DNA of 16,474 nt from Promicromonosporaceae bacterium (lineage in GTDB: Bacteria > Actinomycetota > Actinomycetes > Actinomycetales > Cellulomonadaceae): assembly GCA_009780755.1 (NCBI GenBank), contig WQZL01000036.1, positions 1-16,474 on the forward strand, written 5' to 3'. Made by a program: the position numbers and the translations under genes. Shown here piece after piece: positions 13,957 through 16,474 of the stretch. Under the pieces are notes generated by a model. The model was not told the origin of the DNA, ran no database searches, and saw only the letters and a list, made by a program, of their open reading frames with translations. Each line of letters begins with the position of its first letter. Positions within the stretch are counted from its first letter, which is position 1.

Positions 13957-13962
13957 TAGCGT
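13957..13962 (+). promoter_or_regulatory. -10 box of lipoprotein gene 1, leaderless layout
   Basis: TAGCGT is followed by 6 nt (TCGGGC) and ATG 13969. No -35 box is clear and no Shine-Dalgarno fits. The gene is therefore probably transcribed independently of spoIIM, which ends 58 bp upstream. Confidence 0.5.
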
Positions 13963-13968
13963 TCGGGC

Positions 13969-14565
13969 ATGAGAATCCGAAAGTCTCTCGCCGCCACGGC
14001 CGCAATCGGCGCTCTCACCCTGACGCTAGCCGGATGTGGTGGCGACAATGAGCGCACATCTGGGGCCAGCGTAAGTAGTCAGCGGGTGGGAACGTTGTCG
14101 TTCGGCATGTTGACAGAGGTCGTCCCGGATGAGTTCATGATGGCTCGTGCGCACGGATGGTTTGTGGCGGGTGCGCTGGTAGAAGACGGTGCCACGGTGG
14201 AGACCCACAGTTGGGAGAGCGCCACCGAATCCGTGGTCATCGTCCACGGTATCGGCACGTCCATCACCTTCGACTTTGATCGGCTCTACAACCTGGCAAC
14301 GACCATGTTGGATGCAGACTGCTGGTCAATGACGGTTCCCGGCGCCGCCGCCGCGGTTCGCTGCGCCCTTACCGAAAGTCGCATGGCCCAGATGCAGTAT
14401 TACCCCTTCGAGAACGACCTCTGGTTCATCAGCGGTGGCCGAAACGAGCTTTGGCACCTCTCCTACGTTGGCTGGCCTTACCCGGAACACCCCGATGGTG
14501 CCCTCGACCACATAGTTGATTCGTTGCAGGTTGGCTGCCCGGCTTGCCGCCGCCGGGCGCGATAG
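13969..14565 (+). CDS. Putative lipoprotein of unknown function
   Basis: 198 residues. The signal peptide has basic MRIRK, a hydrophobic core and lipobox LAGC with Cys23 as the lipid-anchored residue, so the protein is predicted to sit on the outer face of the membrane. The mature part (about 175 residues) looks globular, with Trp/Tyr-rich strands. Cys118 and Cys132 could form a disulphide, and a CPAC motif (190-193) sits just before the basic end RRRAR. I recognise no family. Its start motif, promoter geometry and N-terminal pattern (GCGG after the lipobox) resemble the next gene, so the two may be co-regulated. Confidence 0.8.
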   Translation: MRIRKSLAATAAIGALTLTLAGCGGDNERTSGASVSSQRVGTLSFGMLTEVVPDEFMMARAHGWFVAGALVEDGATVETHSWESATESVVIVHGIGTSITFDFDRLYNLATTMLDADCWSMTVPGAAAAVRCALTESRMAQMQYYPFENDLWFISGGRNELWHLSYVGWPYPEHPDGALDHIVDSLQVGCPACRRRAR

Positions 14566-14624
14566 CCGCCCTGAGTGATGAAGCAGCTGTGAAACAGGTG
14601 ACAGGTGTACCCATTGACTTAGGC

Positions 14625-14630
14625 TAGCCT
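14625..14630 (+). promoter_or_regulatory. -10 box of lipoprotein gene 2, leaderless layout
   Basis: TAGCCT is followed by 6 nt (TCAGGG) and ATG 14637. It overlaps the 10-bp palindrome AGGCTAGCCT (14621-14630), a possible operator. TTGACT at 14614 is too close (5 bp) to serve as its -35. Confidence 0.5.
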
Positions 14631-14636
14631 TCAGGG

Positions 14637-16082
14637 ATGAAAGCTAGAAAGCCCCTCGTTGTCGCTACGGTTGGCGCCCTCGCATTGATGCTGACGGGTT
14701 GTGGTGGCACAGATTCCGCCGATGATAATCAGCCGGTAACCAGCATGTTTGCTGGCCGCGCCGAAGCTGCGCGTCGAGTATTTGCCGACATCCTCGCCGA
14801 GCATCTGACCGCGCCCGACCAGCCAACTACACAGTGGACCGAGCAGGTCACCGTAGAGATTTACAACCCCGACATCGGCAACCGGGACGTGCAGATCACC
14901 GAAATGGCCTTTCTGCATGACGAGTTCCTCGCCACTTGGGTTGCGGTGATCGAGAACCCACACGATGACTGCACCCTAGCCTCCGGCTGGGGGACGTCTG
15001 TATGGTTCGATGTGGATATTCTGGACGTAGACGGTGGCTTGATTGAGACCACCTCAGCCGGAGTGATGCTGTATCCGGGATTCAATGTAATGGCTGGCTG
15101 GTTTTCCCGAGAGGGCGCGGCCCACCTGCGCCTTAGTCCCAACGATATGGACAGGATCGCTTGCCACCCAGCTACCTCTCCGCGGCTAACGCATAGCGAT
15201 CTGGAGCTAGTTAACGACTTCTCTTGGACCGATGTGCATGTGACGGTGACCTCTCCCTTGGAGGTAGATGCTTTCGGTGATGTTGTGGTGCTGGCTTACA
15301 GCTCGGCTGGCGAGATAATTGATGTCGGCTTCAGGTTTATGGAGTTTCCGGCGGGAGAAGAGGTCGTAGCGGAGGTCATGATGGCCACGCTCCTTCCCGA
15401 TGACGTTGAATTGTGGGTGGCCATTGATGTCGGCAATACCCGACTTGCCGATCTGAGTGGCGGCGAACCTGATGAACCGATTCCCGGTGGTAACGAGTTC
15501 TCGGCGTTTGTGCGCCAAGGATTCCTTGCGGGCTGCCTGGCCGAAGAGGGGGCCACTGAAGAATACTGCGAGTGTTCGCTGCGGGAGATAGAGGCGACCT
15601 TCACGGAGGAAGAATTCACCGCTATGTCGTTGGCGATGCTGACCGACGATGTTTCGGATGAGGACATGGAGCGGCTAACCGCCGCAGCTCTTCGGTGCTT
15701 GTCTTACGTTTTTGCCCCGCCAACCCCCGGTGCGACCACGCCCCCCAATGCCGACGCCGGTGATGTGGAGTATGCCCTGCTTGGCACCTGGGAGTTTGTT
15801 CAGACGTCAACGTGGACCTACGAGTTCTACGCCGATGGCACCGGTAACCGCACCCGCTGGGAGGCGGTGCGTGATTTCGGCACCGACCGGGAAACCTTCA
15901 CCTGGAGTGTGGACGGAGACCTGCTCAACATTCACCGGGACACGGCGCCACCCCTGACTATCCGCCAAGAGGAGTGGACCTGGAGCATCCGGTCTGATGG
16001 CACCCTCCGGCTGGAAAGCAGACAAGGCATAGGCTCGTACACATATCGTCGCCCAGCCGGAGTTGACCAACCCACAACCTAG
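14637..16082 (+). CDS. Multidomain lipoprotein with Cys-rich module and lipocalin-like C-terminal domain
   Basis: 481 residues. The signal peptide MKARKPLVVATVGALALMLT ends in lipobox LTGC with Cys22. Residues about 68-270 look like one or two beta-sandwich domains (EVTVEIYNP-type strands, WVAVIENPHDD) with Cys112 and Cys176 as a possible disulphide. Residues about 288-357 form a helical module with GFLAGC, YCEC and RC (Cys300, 311, 313, 354), like small Cys-rich helical modules in secreted proteins. A Pro/Thr/Ala linker (360-377) leads to about 379-472, with LLGTWEFVQTSTWTYEFYAD, GTGNRTRW and FTWSVDGDLLNIHR, the GTW/DGTG pattern of lipocalin-like stress or binding domains. The function is unknown. 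The stop codon overlaps that of the convergent DUF58 gene. Confidence 0.8.
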   Translation: MKARKPLVVATVGALALMLTGCGGTDSADDNQPVTSMFAGRAEAARRVFADILAEHLTAPDQPTTQWTEQVTVEIYNPDIGNRDVQITEMAFLHDEFLATWVAVIENPHDDCTLASGWGTSVWFDVDILDVDGGLIETTSAGVMLYPGFNVMAGWFSREGAAHLRLSPNDMDRIACHPATSPRLTHSDLELVNDFSWTDVHVTVTSPLEVDAFGDVVVLAYSSAGEIIDVGFRFMEFPAGEEVVAEVMMATLLPDDVELWVAIDVGNTRLADLSGGEPDEPIPGGNEFSAFVRQGFLAGCLAEEGATEEYCECSLREIEATFTEEEFTAMSLAMLTDDVSDEDMERLTAAALRCLSYVFAPPTPGATTPPNADAGDVEYALLGTWEFVQTSTWTYEFYADGTGNRTRWEAVRDFGTDRETFTWSVDGDLLNIHRDTAPPLTIRQEEWTWSIRSDGTLRLESRQGIGSYTYRRPAGVDQPTT

Positions 16083-16474
16083 AGACGACCGGCGGCCTTT
16101 AGCGCCAGGTAGGTATCGGCCAGGCGCGGGGGAAGTGACTCAGGGAGAGCCTCGATCACTTCGGCACCTTGACGACGCAGCACCTCGGCCACGGCGGCGC
16201 GCTCCAGATCGGCACGAGAGGCCGCCGCCGCGTCGTACACCGTCTCATGGCTACGACCCGCACGTAGCACGGCCAGCTCCGCATCGGCGACCCCCGCCAC
16301 CACCACCTGATGCTTTGTGGTCAGCTCGCCGATGACGCGCAGCAGCCCGTTTTCCACGGCGCCGGGATCGAGCGCGGTCAGCAGCACCACGAGCGCCCGC
16401 TGCGAAACGTGGGAGCGTACCTGCGCCACCAAGGCGGGCCAGTCCGTCTCCAATAGCTGCGGGTGCACCGTGGC
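16079..16474 (-). CDS. DUF58 family protein, C-terminal part (5' end outside window)
   Basis: Open from the right edge to TAG at 16079-16081, with 131 residues visible. HPQLLETDWPALVAQVRSHV, RALVVLLTALDPGAVENGLL and HQVVVAGVADAELAVL match the C-terminal, von Willebrand A-like half of DUF58 proteins (YeaD type). These usually stand beside a MoxR-type AAA ATPase. That gene would be expected further right, outside the window. DUF58, SpoIIM and RDD genes occur together in many actinobacteria, as I recall near moxR in mycobacteria. Here two lipoprotein genes lie between SpoIIM and DUF58. Confidence 0.8.
   Translation of the reverse strand, partial: ATVHPQLLETDWPALVAQVRSHVSQRALVVLLTALDPGAVENGLLRVIGELTTKHQVVVAGVADAELAVLRAGRSHETVYDAAAASRADLERAAVAEVLRRQGAEVIEALPESLPPRLADTYLALKAAGRL

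Noticed and set aside
14614..14632. DtxR/IdeR iron box at TTAGGCTAGCCT
   Set aside because: Only the left 12 positions fit the 19-bp consensus and the right half fails, so I did not annotate it as an iron box.

Overview
This window looks like chromosomal DNA of a high-GC actinobacterium. The evidence is the codon bias toward G/C at third positions, the gene order infA-rpmJ-rpsM-rpsK-rpoA-rplQ without rpsD before rpoA, the Lys/Ala/Glu-rich tail on L17, an RDD/SpoIIM/DUF58 membrane-protein block, and many starts placed directly after a TANNNT hexamer, as in leaderless actinobacterial mRNAs. The lack of rpsD in the alpha operon and an LxxTG-type surface anchor point toward Actinomycetaceae or Bifidobacteriaceae relatives. 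The genus cannot be fixed from the sequence alone.

Layout. (1) 1-208: C-terminal end of a Pro/Thr-rich surface protein with a sorting-signal-like end. (2) 342-417: tRNA-Asn(GTT) with its own promoter and a terminator-like stem. (3) 519-3790: translation and transcription operon infA, rpmJ, rpsM, rpsK, rpoA, rplQ, closed by a strong intrinsic terminator. (4) 3868-4794: serine recombinase that ends before the zinc-ribbon region of large serine recombinases, probably a remnant. (5) 4819-7729: divergent manA and manB, which convert fructose-6-P to mannose-6-P and then to mannose-1-P for GDP-mannose and cell-envelope mannosylation. (6) 7845-7937: a 30-residue membrane micro-ORF with a strong Shine-Dalgarno, bracketed by hairpins. 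(7) 8046-9404: MFS transporter whose central loop is encoded by a dispersed palindromic element. (8) 9613-11771: two-component system (Sensor-domain histidine kinase and LuxR-type regulator), the two genes separated by competing hairpins and the second apparently with its own promoter. (9) 11911-16474: RDD protein, SpoIIM-family protein, two lipoproteins and the end of a DUF58 protein.

Structure beyond genes. There are two families of dispersed short palindromic repeats, a 60-bp zero-loop perfect palindrome, and a repeated promoter layout (TANNNT, exactly 6 nt, then ATG/GTG) at five genes. The ribosomal genes instead carry Shine-Dalgarno sequences. No CRISPR array, rRNA, intact prophage or replication origin is visible, and no gene-free stretch exceeds about 210 bases. 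I found no clearly undescribed multi-gene system. The most unusual items are the repeat-encoded transporter loop, the micro-ORF, the hairpins around the two-component genes, and the lipoprotein pair placed inside the RDD/SpoIIM/DUF58 block.
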